DNA of 64,000 bases from Dicyema japonicum (Eukaryota; Dicyemida; Rhombozoa; Dicyemidae): NCBI GenBank assembly GCA_011109175.1, contig RDEW01000004.1:830030-894029 (forward strand), in the 5' to 3' direction. Each line of letters starts with the position of its first letter. The first letter of the stretch is position 1. The notes below the pieces were generated by a model. It was given only the letters and a program-made list of their open reading frames with translations. It had not been told where the DNA came from and ran no database searches. Below, in pieces: positions 1 through 11,308 of this stretch. The position numbers and the translations under genes are program-made.

Positions 1-489
1 AATTGAGACCCTTTATCTCCGATTCTTTCTTGGTCAGAGTTTCAGAAGTCGGGTCAAAAACACCGTATTTTGAGTTCTTTGATATTAAAAATTTCTCACA
101 TCAAAAATGCACCCAATTTTATCTTCCCAGGACAGAGACATCTCCAAAATGCTCTCATCGAGTTTGTATGTTTTCTGGGAGCTGATTTCAGCCAATTTTA
201 GCTCACTCGAGTTGATTTTATCTGAATAGAGCAACGGATTACTTTCCACGTCAATGTCAGGCAACAGATTCCTTAATTCATTTTGATATTGGTCTATTGA
301 TTCCTCCTTATCAATGCAAGAAGCGATGGTAACTGAGCCTGACATTCTCTTTGAAGAAAAATTTTCGGGTTTTTGTGGGTTTTTTAATGTTTTTGCGTTT
401 TTCAGTCGAACTTCGTTGGCAGAATCTATTGAGTTCTCATGCTTGGGATTTGAGTCAATAACTCCAGACTTCGCTCTCTTCCAGAACAT
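1..489 (-). CDS. Hypothetical protein, 3' end beyond the window, one 23-nt intron
   Basis: The first exon runs 489-100 and starts at the ATG in TTCATAATGTTCTGG context. It encodes a hydrophilic Ser/Lys/Glu-rich protein beginning MFWKRAKSGV. The uninterrupted frame stops at 85, but removing a GT...AG segment of 23 nt (77-99) keeps the frame open to position 1, reading NSKYGVFDPTSETLTKK. The intron size matches the other host genes here. I recognise no domain, signal peptide or membrane segment. The rest of the gene lies left of the window. Confidence 0.55.
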
Positions 490-639
490 TATGAATTTAA
501 TTACTCTAATTACAATGATTAATAAAATTAAAATTTATTTCCCGATTTATTTATAAATTTAATTATTATTAATTTTTTAAAAATAAATTATTCAAAATAA
601 TTAATTAAAATAAAAAGTACGGAATAAAAAAATTAAGAA

Positions 640-822
640 GAGGTCATGCTTCTAAGCAATCCGGAGATCAGAAGAGAAGGAAGTATTGAAACATTTCGGA
701 GGATCACTTTTGTCCCATTTGCGTTTGAGAAGTCAGGAATCATTAGCCCACGAGCTGACGGTCAAGTCTGTCGGATCGACTCAATGCTCCAAAGGGTCAC
801 CATGGATTTACGTGAGACTTAT
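640..822 (+). pseudogene. RLE-A retroelement, short internal C-terminal fragment
   Basis: The translation (FRRITFVPFAFEKSGI, then DGQVCRIDSMLQRVTMD) aligns with the end of the endonuclease ORF at 8888-9861 (ISEEYIFVPFAVETSGI). Both ends are cut: it lacks the zinc knuckle, the catalytic RPDG/WDATC part and the last residues. Its limits are close to those of the fragment at 36208-36408. Confidence 0.7.
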
Positions 823-1052
823 ATTCACAACATAGATTGATATTTAAATTTTGTTTTAACATTTTTTTAAATAAGGTTTTAATTTAGTTGTGCGTCGCCC
901 AGTCCCCAAAGTCTTCTTGCAAACATGCGAAAAACTGAAGCATTTTTTAATCTGCATAATGTGGTCAAGACCTTAATGCATTACGTTCTACCTGCTTTTG
1001 TTTGTGCTGTGTTTTCCGTAGTTCTTTGTAAAACGGAAAATATTCATTAGAT

Positions 1053-2110
1053 TTATTCGGAAGAACATATCATTGCAACACAAGAAACAATGTTATTAGT
1101 TAGCCTCTTCCATCCTCCACGGTTACACGCAATCGACCTCAGCTCGTCTTCCGTCTTTAGGCATTTCTTCACTCTTTGGAGGTCTTTGTGCAGTATGATA
1201 GAAGTGTTATCCTTGGTCGGCCACGAAGCACTTCTTCGAACATGAAGTGATCCTCCATCGCTATATTCGCTGGGGAACGAGATCCATACGCAGGATATGT
1301 CCAAACAGTCTCCACCGAGCGTCAGTGATGTCCAAGCTTAGAGGCCTACTCTTGCTTTTTTTTTGATGATGTCTTCTGTGTCTCCCAGTAGGAATCCAAG
1401 CTTATTAACATGTCGCCGAAGTTCATCAAGGATGTTGTCTATTCTTTTAGTTCGGTTTTGTCCCGGTTTACGATTAGGAACCATTCACCCAATTTGTCCG
1501 ATGTATTTCTCAGTAGATGTGAGAGAGCTTCTGTATCCTCGGATATGAAATCCACATCATCCCCGTTTATGGCTTCCTCTATTTTCCTTCATAACACGTT
1601 CTTAGGTATTTTAGTGCGGCTTCGAGATATATCACAAATAGTAAGGGAGACAATCTCCCTGAGGAGTACCGATTGTAGTTTTGAAAGACCTGGATATAGT
1701 TCTTCCAATCCTGACTGACAGTTCAGTACTAGAGTAGTACTCGGATAATCCTTTGCAACGATCGGTCCACAAATTGTTGTAGGACATCCATCAGCTTGTG
1801 TCTGTTAAGTGTCGAAATATCTAGACATATCGATCCCCAGGATTGTCGTGGCATTGTTATATCTTTGAACTGTTGCACACCGTCACCCATGTATGGCTCC
1901 ATAGAATGTCCGCTGTCGACCTTCCTTCACGAATTCCGCTATGGCTTGTAAGTATCAATATCCCTTTTCCCAGTGGTAGTACCGAGTTTGATGTAAGAAG
2001 AGACATACAGGTTCATATTTCAGCAGCTCCGGGAGATACTTTCCGGTTAAGCCCTCCTGTGATTCTTTAGCTTGCTGCACGCACTCTGAACTTCCTTAAA
2101 TGTGATAATT
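1053..2110 (-). pseudogene. LINE-D retroelement fragment (reverse transcriptase to C-terminus)
   Basis: The minus strand shows the order of LINE-D. First comes a fragment like YQRYRNATNILGIDLSR near 1870, then the active-site block related to DDVDLISEDKE near 1550, then a degenerate linker, and finally a C-terminal block with LRSIACNRGGWKRLTNN at 1053-1304. It matches the plus-strand copies at 2175-4510 and 22005-22850. Many stops and frameshifts make it a dead copy. It sits tail-outwards next to the plus-strand copy that starts near 2175. Confidence 0.65.
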
Positions 2111-2174
2111 GTTTTCAGCGTACGCGGTTCTCAGATGAAAGGGGCCAATTCACGAACGTCGCATTGAGTAGTTT

Positions 2175-4510
2175 TTCAAAATGAGAAGCAATCATTCGAT
2201 TTATTGGGAGATGGGGAAGCGAAGGAACTCAGAGGGAAAGCTGGTCCCGATATACAACCAAATAGATTATGTCATATGCTGGGCTAAAGAAAAACACCTT
2301 CTAGTAAACGCACGTTCATATGAAGGCTCGACGACTGTCAGCGACCACAAGATGGTTATTGCGACCTTCACCCTGAAAAAAACATGCCATCAAATACAAA
2401 AATGCCAAAAATCACGAATTTGAGAAAATCAGAGGCGTCTACGAGACTGAAAGGCTGATTTCCAACCGGAGACTACTGAGAAATATCAACAATGCCTTCA
2501 GACTCATATGCAGGACGTATTGGTGGATACCTTGTTAGAAGACGCCTGGAAACGCACAAAGGACAGCATAAACGAAGCTGCTGAAGCATGTCTTGGCAAA
2601 AGGGAAAATAGTAAAATGCACCTGAAGGCTATTCATCCAGATGTTCCTGAGCTTGCGAAAAGTTTGAAAGAAATAAACATGAGAAAATCAAATGCCACTG
2701 ACGCTAATACGAGAAAATTCCTTCAGGGCGAAAGGCAACGTGTCAGAAGAAAAATAAAGAATCTGAACAAGAAGCTTTTCCTAAAAGAAATATCTTCCCG
2801 TATAAAGAGGTAAACAAAGTGAAAGACAACGCACAGGTGTACGACGCTGCTCGTTTGCTGCGGCGAACAAACCGAAGTCGACTAACCATAAAAGACGAGA
2901 ACGGTAAGCTGATACTGAACACCGAAGAACAAACTGAAGCCATCGCGGCTCACTTTGAGAAGCTTTTCAACATCAAAACCATAGAAATCCACCCATTTGA
3001 TGGAAGGCCAAAACCCCCTGGAGATACCAATCACGGCCGAGGAAATCAAAACGGCCTGCCGAAAACTCAAGAATAACAGAAGCCCCGGACCAGATGCGAT
3101 AAACCCAGAATTACTGAAATACGGCCCTGACTTCCTTTTTGAAAAAATCGCTACACTACTAAATGAAATGTTTTCAACTAACTCAACTCTACCTCTAGGT
3201 ACGGGACTACTAATCCCCATACAAAAAACAGAGGACCGCTCGAAAATTTGCGACCAATCATACTACTAAATTCATTACGCAAAGTCTTGGCAAACATTTT
3301 GCTTAAACGAATAAAAAAATCTGCTTTACCTACTAATTAGTCAAAGTGGTTTTCGAGAAGGGAGATCCACAGCTGATGCGGTTCGGAGTTACATATGGAG
3401 GTGTGCAACATATCAAAGATACCGTAACGCCACCAATATTCTGGGAATTGACCTATCAAGAGCTTTTGATACGGTTAACAAGAACAAATTAATGGGGGTA
3501 TCGAACAGATTTCTCGATGAGTCAAGTCTAAGAATGACTCGAATTTTATCTTCCAACACTGAGCTCCTTGTGAGAGTCGGAAAGACCTATTCAAAAAATT
3601 TGAAACAAACACGGGCACTCCACAAAGAGACTCCATTTCTCCTCTACTATTCACAATTTATTTGGAAGCCGCTAATAGGGAACTTAGACCGTTATACCGA
3701 GGAAAGACAAAAGAAGTGATCTACGGGGACGATGTAGACCTAATTTATGAAGACAAAGAGGTCCTGGAAAACCTATTAGAAAAAACACCAGATGTAATAG
3801 GGAAATGGTTTCTTACTGTGAACGGAAAGAAAACAGAACTCACAGAGATAAGAAGAATGAGTAACGTCCTAGAAGAGAAGTGATTCACTTATGGGAGATA
3901 GCAAAGATATTTTACGTAGGAAAACTCTAGCCAATGCTGCGTTATATAAACTGAAGAATCTATGGCTCAATCAAAGAGGAATCGACACGAAAATGAGGAT
4001 CATATTATACGACTCATTCATAAAACCCGTACTTTTATATAACTTTGGAACTTGAAGGACCTCATCAGCGGATATGGAAAAACTAAACTCGTTCCACAGA
4101 GGTCAGCTGAGAAAAATAACAGGAACTACTTGGCCTACGAGAATATCGAGAAATGCTTTATATAAGAGATACAGCATTAGACCTATCAGCTTATAAGTAC
4201 TGTAATCCCGATGGAAGCTCTTCGGACACGTGCTGAAAATGGAATTAACTTCCCCACCGAACATATCTATGGAAACATACTATGTTAGTCAAGAAGGCCG
4301 CTATCGTGTAAGACCTAGAACAACACTGCTAATAGTTTTACAAAAAGACCTGGTCAAATCAAAAGAAATCTAAAAATGACGACGACCTGGACACATGAGA
4401 GCCTTGGCTAGGAACAGGGGTGCATGGAAAAGGATGACATCCAACCTTGTTTTTTTACTGCACATGCGTATAATTAGTATGGCTCTCGTGAAGTGCTTAA
4501 ATAATAATAA
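2175..4510 (+). pseudogene. LINE-D non-LTR retrotransposon, nearly full RT region, degenerate
   Basis: This is a frameshifted LINE copy. At 2181-2423 lies the end of an apurinic-type endonuclease, with the SDHK motif in GSTTVSDHKMVIATFTLKK. At 2508-3080 is a Lys/Glu-rich linker. RT motifs follow: LKNNRSPGPDAINPELLKYG (3070-3120), SGFREGRSTADAV (3350), LGIDLSRAFDTV (3440) and VIYGDDVDLIYEDKE (3718-3765). The active site is YGDD instead of YADD. The C-terminal part (IILYDSFIKPVLLYNFGT, FGHVLKM) runs to about 4440. The 3' tail TATGGCTCTCGTGAAGTGC followed by AAT repeats ends near 4508. The clade was not assigned. Confidence 0.75.
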
Positions 4511-4514
4511 TCAT

Positions 4515-5450
4515 TCGATCTGTTCGTCTGATTTTGAGATAAGTTTCCCTTCCCATCCATAATATGTACTGTCGCTTTTTTTCCTCGCATTAGTCGGACT
4601 ACATCGAACATTTGTGCACTGTCCTTTAGTTGTTCCAGCTCTCAGGTGTGATAATAAGACGTCCTTTAGATGTGCATTATTAAGCTTCATAATTATTTTC
4701 TTGATAATATTTCGTTGACTCAAAGTTTATTTCTGATCTGCTTGTCCGTCGTATGTAGACTGTACCCATATTTCTCGTTGTTATTTTCATAGTAATAATG
4801 AATCTGAGTGGCCCAGTGACGTGTTTCCAGCTGTCCGTTGTCAAACTCTAATGTGAGTGTTTGCGTCGAGGCAAATAATTTTTCTAGTCTGGCCTCATAT
4901 GTCTTGTTTAGTCGGTAGTGTATTAGGTGGCTTTCAAGATGTATTTGGTTATTTATCTTTAGAAACGGCTGAGATCAGAGCTTTTTAGTCATATATGCAT
5001 GGGTATGGTAAGTGCTTTGCTTAAGTTCGGGTTCTACCTTCTAATGTAGTATTTCTTTAGGGAGATATTGCCAATAGTCATTTTATGGTCACTGTTTATC
5101 ATCGACCCTCCATAAGAACGGGCATCATGCAGTAGAAATCATCCACCAGGATTTTTTCAAAAATCTGACACTATTCAAAGCATAAGTTAATGAGTGTCAT
5201 GTAGCTTTTGGAAGAGCATATGTCATTCATCCTGATTTGCAGGATACTGATCCTGTCATTGACATTCCATGATTGATGTATTCCGGGGACAAGTGATCAT
5301 GGACGGCGAGACCTTGTCCGTAATGTCTCGATTCACTGGAGAAGAAAATTAGTTTATGGATTCCACAATGTTCACAGCATCCATCAGAGATGCGGTACTT
5401 CATTAAATCATCGCACAGTGCTTTCCTCATCCATGTCTTCGAGATCCCCT
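4515..5450 (-). pseudogene. LINE-D fragment, endonuclease domain and linker
   Basis: On the minus strand, 5430-5230 reads MRKALCDDLMKYRISDGC, then SSESRHYGQGLAVHDHLSPE, which fits the middle of an apurinic endonuclease of a LINE. Further on, DARSYGGSMINSDHKMTIG (near 5110-5060) is the same SDHK end motif as at 2325 in the plus-strand copy. A Lys-rich linker region continues to about 4515. Several stops break it. With the copies at 1053-2110 and 2175-4510, three LINE-D pieces abut in this 4.4 kb. Confidence 0.55.
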
Positions 5451-5490
5451 GACGTTAAAGAAATTAGATTAAAGCCATCCAACTGAGTCT

Positions 5491-5784
5491 TTTGTTCTTT
5501 AGACTGCATTCTTAATTTTTATCTATACAAAAAGTTTAAATATCTTGTCTACAATGTACTAAGATAAAAGTCGGGGTTTAAGCGTCCGGTTCACTTGCAC
5601 CTTCGGCATTGGAATACCTGGGTCGTCTAGGGAATCGAATTTTTATACGAACAAGAGATCTCAGTGAGAGCTGTTGGCTATGAGAGAATCTCGCTCGACT
5701 CCCAAGAGGGAACAACCATGCAGTCAGGGAAGCTATTATATGACCCTCGGTTGTTGTTTCTTTTAAATAAATATAATATAAGGA
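5491..5784 (+). repeat. Direct repeat R, copy 1, left of an RLE-A fragment
   Basis: About 290 bp, roughly 90% identical by eye to 6550-6836. Shared landmarks include ACAATGTACTAAGATAAAAG, GGTCGTCTAGGGAATCGAAT and GCAGTCAGGGAAGCTATTAT. A third, more diverged copy lies at 45437-45600, so this is a dispersed repeat and not only a local duplication. I see no ORF or clear RNA gene in it. Confidence 0.7.
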
Positions 5785-5785
5785 C

Positions 5786-6525
5786 CATCGATGAGCTAAA
5801 ACCACAACTCGACCAGCATCGTCTGGCTTGTCTGGCTACCGCATCAACAAACGTAAGTGGTGCATGGCTCAAAGCATTCCCGTGCATTTCACTCGGAACT
5901 TTTCTGGACGATGACTCCACGAGGATTGGGGTTTGCGTCCGCCTCGGAATCGATGTTTGCGCAATCCATCGCTGTAGATGTGGAGGAATAGTCGACGCGA
6001 AAGGACTCCACGCACTTTCCTGCCGAAGGAACGCTGGAAGAGCCTGAGACATAGTGCAATCAACAGGTTATTGCGTGGGGACTAGAAGCTGCGGATTCCC
6101 TGTCCAGATGGAGCCCCTAGGACTTGCCACGGCAAACAGAAGGCGGATGGAGCGACTCTGTTCCCGTGGGATGCTGGGAAGTACCTGGCCTGGGATGCCA
6201 CCTGCGTAGATAGCTTCTCCCCTTCCAATATTACAATGAGTGCGACAAATCCAGGCTCAGCTGCAGAGAAAGCAGAAATACTTAAAGCAAAGAAGTACAC
6301 ATGCCTCGGCGAGCAGTACACATTTGAACCAGTCGTAGTCGAAACTTCGGGAAGTCATAGGAAGCAGGTCGTTAGCCCTGCTCAACAAAATTGGATCGTT
6401 AGTCGCTAAAAGGAAGGAGGGATGTCAGAGAGAAGGGCTGGCTCATTGAGCGCATCAGCCTTACAGATCGTAAGGGGAAATGCGCTCTCAATCCTGAGAG
6501 CAGCCAGCAGCCTTTAACTATTTGG
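5786..6525 (+). pseudogene. RLE-A retroelement fragment (knuckle and endonuclease domain)
   Basis: From 5800 the frame reads QHRLACLATASTNVSGAWL and then the Cys/His knuckle CRCGGIVDAKGLHALSC. A frameshift follows near 6045. Downstream, LAWDATCVDSFSPSNITMSA and YTFEPVVVETSGS correspond to the endonuclease core and C-terminal part of the 28961-31045 copy. The ending LQIVRGNALSILRAASSL is the usual RLE-A C-terminus. The copy is 5' truncated exactly where direct repeat R stops and is followed by the second copy of R. Confidence 0.8.
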
Positions 6526-6549
6526 TTTTATTCTTCAATAAATTGTCTT

Positions 6550-6836
6550 GTGTTCTTTAAACTGCATTCTTAATTTTTATGCTATATGAACTAGTTTAAA
6601 TATCTTGTCTACAATGTACTAAGATAAAAGTCGGGGTTTAAGAGTCCGGTTCCCTTACCTTCGGCATTGGAATACCTGGGTCGTCTAGGGAATCGAATTT
6701 CTATACGAACAAGAGATCTCAGTGAGAGCTGTTGGCTATGAGAGAATCTCGCTCGCCTCCCCCATGCAGTCAGGGAAGCTATTATATGGCCCTCGGTTGT
6801 TGTTTCTTTTAAATAAATTTAATATAATCAGCCAAT
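6550..6836 (+). repeat. Direct repeat R, copy 2
   Basis: This is the second copy of the repeat at 5491-5784, starting about 25 bp after the RLE-A coding remnant. It differs by scattered substitutions and a deletion of about 14 bp near 6755. The match ends at AAATTTAATATAA, after which the sequence is unrelated. Confidence 0.7.
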
Positions 6837-7067
6837 TACATCAAAGATAATCGATAAAACCGCAGTTACGGCAAAACCGCAAAAAACCGCAATTGATGAC
6901 GTCACAAAGACACTTACTTAAAAATAGCTAATTTAATAAAATCCTTACAAAATCAAACAAAAAATAATAAAACTTTATTAAAATAAATTAAATTCTAAAA
7001 TACAGACCCAAGCATCTCATATAATACGAGAAAATTGATTCATTTTCTGTACAAAGTCCTGCACCTT

Positions 7068-7446
7068 TTAGAATCTGAGCCAACCCCCATTTGACTCAAC
7101 ATTATTGACATATTCCTCATTGCACTCAAAATGAGATACAAACACATTCACAATATCATCAACATTATTAGGATGAGCATTAGCCAGTGACCGACTGAAT
7201 ACCATAAGCATAAGCAGACGACCATTGACTGAATAAATGCTCAGACTCAACATTTTCAAGTATCATTTCCAATTTTTTATGGAATGGAACACCCAGAGAG
7301 TCCACTCCACGGTTTACAAGGGAAAGATAAGGTAAACGTTCTATTATCATTTCCTCAATCTTTATTATAAGGGGTTTGAGTTGGCTGGAGTCAGGATTTG
7401 TAGAACAAATTGCTTGGAACACATCAAAAGTAGTTAATTGCAACAT
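7068..7446 (-). CDS. Hypothetical protein in two overlapping frames
   Basis: One frame starts at 7446 (MLQLTTFDVFQAICSTNPDS) and ends at 7180. A second frame ending at 7068 continues with LANAHPNNVDDIVNVFVSHF. Both read like real protein and would join through a short intron or a frameshift around 7180-7230. A 28-nt GT...AG excision keeps the frame, but its donor is poor, so the junction is uncertain. The N-terminal part looks helical. I do not recognise the family, and the short spacer around it is AT-rich. Confidence 0.35.
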
Positions 7447-7610
7447 AAGAAGTCAACACAAGAGAGTTTATAGTTTATTTTATAAATAGTTTATTAATTT
7501 AATTAAATATATAAATATTTAATATAAATATATAAATAATTAATAAATTATTATTTGTCATTATCTACTCACAATAATTTATTTTTTTATGGAACCTTAC
7601 TGATCACTTC

Positions 7611-7950
7611 TGATACATCAAATCAAATCCGGGACCACCAAAATCTATATCCATTATTCAACTGAATGTCAACGGAGTGAAAGGAAAAGTAACTGATCTC
7701 CTAAATCTCCGAAAGAAACACAACATTGATGTATTCCTCTTACAAGAGACGAAAATAACACTCTCTTTTTCATGCTGAGACATTTACAGGCTATGCCATC
7801 ATCAGAAAGGATCAACCACTGGCCACGGATTAGGAATTATTACTTTTGTTAAAAAGAATATTTTTTTACACGACGACCCCTTGTCATTACGAGTTCTCAT
7901 CTCCCGTAAAGTACCTTGAAATTTTATACCGACGAATAGAGCATACCACC
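7611..7950 (+). pseudogene. LINE-C endonuclease N-terminal fragment
   Basis: The translation contains SIIQLNVNGVKGKVTDLLNL, then DVFLLQETKITLS, and later GYAIIRKDQ. This matches the apurinic endonuclease start of the LINE-C copy at 60289-63280 (TIIQLNTNGIRKKI...ALIQESKLS...GYTVIRKDRQ). The catalytic Asn and Glu of the QLNxNG and QE motifs are visible. Stops and a cut right end show it is dead. Confidence 0.65.
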
Positions 7951-7989
7951 AGTTCAACAGTGGCGTAAGTACAAGAATCCCCTTTAATC

Positions 7990-8160
7990 TCCGTAAGTTC
8001 AAATCCGAAAAATGGAGTATTCAGCGAAGGTCAGTTCTTGTCAAACAGATCCCACCCGCGAGGCGACGAGTCCTTCTGGCACGACATTGTACTTAAAAGG
8101 GATCTTCCTACCTTTCTCCCTGACCAAATCCTCTGATGAAGATTGCACTATGAAAACTAT
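7990..8160 (+). repeat. SINE-3 copy
   Basis: It begins with a tRNA B-box-like GTTCAAATCC, followed by a body containing GGAGTATTCAGCGAAGGTCA and GGGATCTTCCTACCTTTCTC. The same body occurs at 39855-40030 and partly at 47945-48110. The B box at the head and dispersed copies indicate a tRNA-derived SINE. The A box is not convincing. Confidence 0.5.
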
Positions 8161-8189
8161 TCCGCTAAAGAATGAAGTAAAGTTCGCAT

Positions 8190-8330
8190 TTCGGCATCAA
8201 AAAATCATAACTCCCCCTTACTTTGTAATTTTCTTTCCTCGACTGAGAATGTAGGAACGGCTTAATTAGTCCATAAATACTTAATATATGTTTCAGAGTT
8301 AATTTTTAATTTAGTGGTGTAAGAATACTC
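8190..8330 (+). mobile_element. Fragment of the HTH-transposase element (3' flank)
   Basis: The segment with CATCAAAAAATCATAACT, a Leu-like stretch and CTGAGAATGTAGGAACGGCT matches 15325-15470, the right flank of the HTH transposase copy at 14740-15470. No coding part is present here. It is probably a deleted copy of the same DNA transposon. Confidence 0.45.
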
Positions 8331-8334
8331 TCGT

Positions 8335-8885
8335 CTTCCGATCCTAAGTATGTAGCAGATACTAATAAATGGAAGATATTTGTCTTTAGACATTCTCTGA
8401 CTTAAAATCTGAAATTTATCAAATTAAGATATATATTTGAAAGGTTAGGTAGTGACGTATTTCACTACATGTCTACTCTAGTTTTTGGTGAATATTTGTC
8501 TTTTTTTCTGTAAGTATAAAAAATTGAAGGACTCAGGAGATATTAAAAACTTGATGTTCTGAAAAAAGGATCTCAGATAAAGGTAGAACCTGAGTTCGAA
8601 TTTCGGGCAGACAAAAATTAAAAGAGGTTTGAGGATCACATCTGAAGACAGTTAAAATTTTATTTATCCCAAGGATCACTATACCATTTTCAGTTCAATT
8701 CTGATTTTTATAAATTTTTGATATTAAAAAAAAATTCTGATTTTTAAATTTATTTTGACAAATCAATATTCATCATTGACAATGCGATAAGCAATATTGA
8801 CATTTTTTGTATCAATTTTAACATTTTTTAAATTTATTTTAACAGTGCAATATACATCTTTGACAGTGCAATTAACAATATGATG
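8335..8885. other. No gene seen
   Basis: AT-rich spacer. A B-box-like GAGTTCGAATTTC near 8592 could be a worn SINE head, but no body was recognised. The stretch ends where the RLE-A copy begins. Confidence 0.4.
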
Positions 8886-8887
8886 GT

Positions 8888-9861
8888 TACAGGCCTCTCT
8901 CCCTGTAGCCTGCGGTGGTTTGGGTCTTTCTCTTCCTTCGGACGTTGCTTTGGGCGCCTATTTATCTTCGTTCGGCTCGTCAAGGCGTTTAGTGGATACG
9001 GTCCTTCACTCTACTTCCGGACTAAACGTACCGCTGACGCCGTCGGGAGCCTGGGATGAATGGATGAATTTGTACCTAAATGCTCCGGTCAATTGTGATA
9101 AGCAAAAGTCCTATTTGTTTTGTGTCTTCGAAAAGAAGAAAGAATCCCTTGAAAAGACGGAAGATATAAGAAGGCTTGCTTGCCTCAAAACAGCCAGTTG
9201 TCACTCGACGGGGGCCTGGATGAACGCTTTTCCATCTGCCGAAATTGGAAACCTGTTGGATGATGAGGCTGTGAGAATAGCTACCTCGCTTCGTCTTGGT
9301 CTTAAATTGTGTGCCGAAAGAAAATGCCGCTGTGGACGTTGGATCGATCCTTTTGGTTATCATCCCTTGTCATGCAAGATGAGTGCGGGTCGTTTCCCCA
9401 GGCACTCCTGTCTTAACATGACATTAAAGAATTCCCTTGCCTCTGCTGGACACCATTGCCTGTTAGAACCTGCTGGTCTTTCTCGAAACGATGGAAAACG
9501 CCCTGATGGGATGACGACTTTTCCATTCGCCAACGGACGAAACCTGATCTGGGACGCGACGTGTGTTGATACTTATTCCCCGTCTAATTTGGTTGCTTCT
9601 GCTTCAGACCCAGGACATGCTTCGAAGCAGGCCGAGGAACGAAAGAGGAGGAAGTACCAGAGAATTTCGGAGGAGTATATATTTGTTCCATTCGCGGTGG
9701 AAACGTCAGGAATCCTTGGCCCCCAAGCAGATGAGTTGGTTCGTAAGATCGGCTCCATGATTCAAGCTGTGACCAAGGATCCGCGAGAGACTGGTTGGTT
9801 CCGAGAACGTATCTCGTTGGCTATTGTTAGGGGAAATAGCATGGCCATTCAGATGCCTTAA
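8888..9861 (+). mobile_element. RLE-A retroelement, 5' truncated, intact C-terminal ORF with zinc knuckle and restriction-like endonuclease
   Basis: An open frame runs without a break from about 8892 to the stop at 9859-9861. The nominal ATG at 8920 lies inside the domain, so this is a truncated insertion and not a free-standing gene. The order is: the end of the RT/thumb region, GLGLSLPSDVALGAYLSSFG; the helical block RRLACLKTASCHSTGAW; the Cys/His knuckle CRCGRWIDPFGYHPLSC (CxC...HxxxC); LEPAGLSRNDGKRPDG; and WDATCVDTYSPSNL. The PD-x15-D spacing is close to the PD...D signature of restriction-like endonucleases in R2-group elements. The C-terminus ISLAIVRGNSMAIQMP is followed by a poly(A) run at 9880-9895, as expected for target-primed insertion. 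It is one of the youngest-looking copies here. Confidence 0.85.
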
Positions 9862-10079
9862 TTTAATTTAAATTTTTATTAAAAAAAAAAAAAAAATTAA
9901 CAATATTAATTAACAACTTAATTATATAATGGAATCCCAAGCGTACAATTTACATTTATTTTTTCAACATTCCTGTAAAAATGTCGTATTTTCTCCCGCG
10001 TTAAATGTGTATATAATAGCCCAAAGCATTTTGAGTAATTAAGCTCGAAATTCGGTCAGGGTTCCATTTTCTGCTGCAA

Positions 10080-10763
10080 TAACATCATTATGGGAATTGT
10101 TGTGATAAATACGTCTTTATCCCAGCCTTAAGAATGGAAAAAACCTTCGCATGGATTAAATTGAGGAGAATATGGTGCATCAAATCTTCGTATAGTAGGT
10201 TCTACTCGTATACCTTCAAAATTTTCTCGTTTTTTAAGGATTGGAGCATTATCCATATAAATAATAAGTACCTCTCCAGCTAAACTGTCAGATAATGCCG
10301 TCATAAAATTGATAAATTTCGATTCTGTTCCATTGTCATCAATTGATAAGATAACGTTGAGATTCACCCCTTTGCTTGCCCTTACTGGAACTATCGCACG
10401 TGATCCTACATGGGATAGGGCGAATTTTTTAATGTAAAGAGATTGAAATTTGTTTCATCCAAATGTATTTTTCTATTTGTATTACGTTGATAATCAATGC
10501 AAATATTTTTTTCTATATTTTCCAGACTATTCATGGAAATTGGTTCTCTTTGCAGCACTTTCTTTAGGTAATCAATCGGCCATCAAGTCGGTTATATATT
10601 GTCGCCTTTATTGTCTAACTTTATTGTCTACCTCCACGTTTACAAACATACGGATTTCCACTTTTTAAGATCTCGAGCAAGCTGTATATAATCGCCGCCC
10701 TCTTCATCCTCATTTATAAGTGCTCTTCTCGTAGCTTCTGATATTCTTGAATTTTTATTTGAC
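10080..10763 (-). pseudogene. Tc1/mariner-like DD34E transposase, degenerate
   Basis: The minus strand starts near 10763 with MSNKNSRISEATRRALINED and a helix-turn-helix-like region. Stops and shifts follow. Near 10450, NRKIHLDETNFNL carries the first catalytic Asp. The longest open part (10367-10128) has LIIYMDNAPILKK (second Asp) and PYSPQFNPCEGFF (Glu). The spacing between Asp and Glu is 34 residues, so this is DD34E. The end of the protein is broken. I did not find convincing terminal inverted repeats. Confidence 0.75.
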
Positions 10764-10769
10764 ATAAAA

Positions 10770-11060
10770 TTGGTACAAGAACAACGAATCAAGAAATATA
10801 AAATAAATCACAAATCGTATTTGGAAATTTTATTCATTTCCTTGCAAATCGTCAGAGGAAATGTGTTTTCAATTATGAGAGCAGGCAGCATTGTTAACTC
10901 TTAGTTCTTGCCTTTAAATAAAATTTGTTATAATGTTCAGAATACAGTAAACCATCTCGAATCGGCCATTTTTGGGACTTTCAAAAAATTGAGGGATTCG
11001 AGAAAATTATTGATTTTTATGCAATGCATGAGCAATCAGAATTCTGTCTGAATTCACCTT
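10770..11060. other. No gene; possible transposon end
   Basis: AT-rich spacer. Near 10945 TACAGTAAACCATCTCGAAT resembles the terminal inverted repeats of pogo/Tigger-like transposons, and a loosely similar ACAGTAGAACTACTTCAGT lies at 53729. No coding sequence was seen. Confidence 0.25.
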
Positions 11061-11066
11061 TGAAAT

Positions 11067-11180
11067 AACTATACGACGGATTTAACGAAAATAATTTATT
11101 TAAGTAATCGCCTAATGATTATTTAAATAACTATACGACGGATTTAACGGAAAATAATTTATTTAAATAATCATTAGGCG
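11067..11180. repeat. Tandem duplication inside a perfect 22-bp inverted repeat
   Basis: ACTATACGACGGATTTAACG occurs at about 11069 and again at about 11131. The segment CGCCTAATGATTATTTAAAT (from 11109) is repeated in reverse complement at 11159-11180, giving two perfect 22-nt arms. This could be a MITE remnant or a recombination product. Confidence 0.6.
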
Positions 11181-11308
11181 TTTTTTATTGAAATTTTTTA
11201 ATCTGTTTATTCTACAATTTTTTAAATACATGTATCTTCTTGGTCTAATTTTTAAAAATAATTTTTAATGTATTATTTTGACAAGTCACACATTTTTACA
11301 ATTGATTA

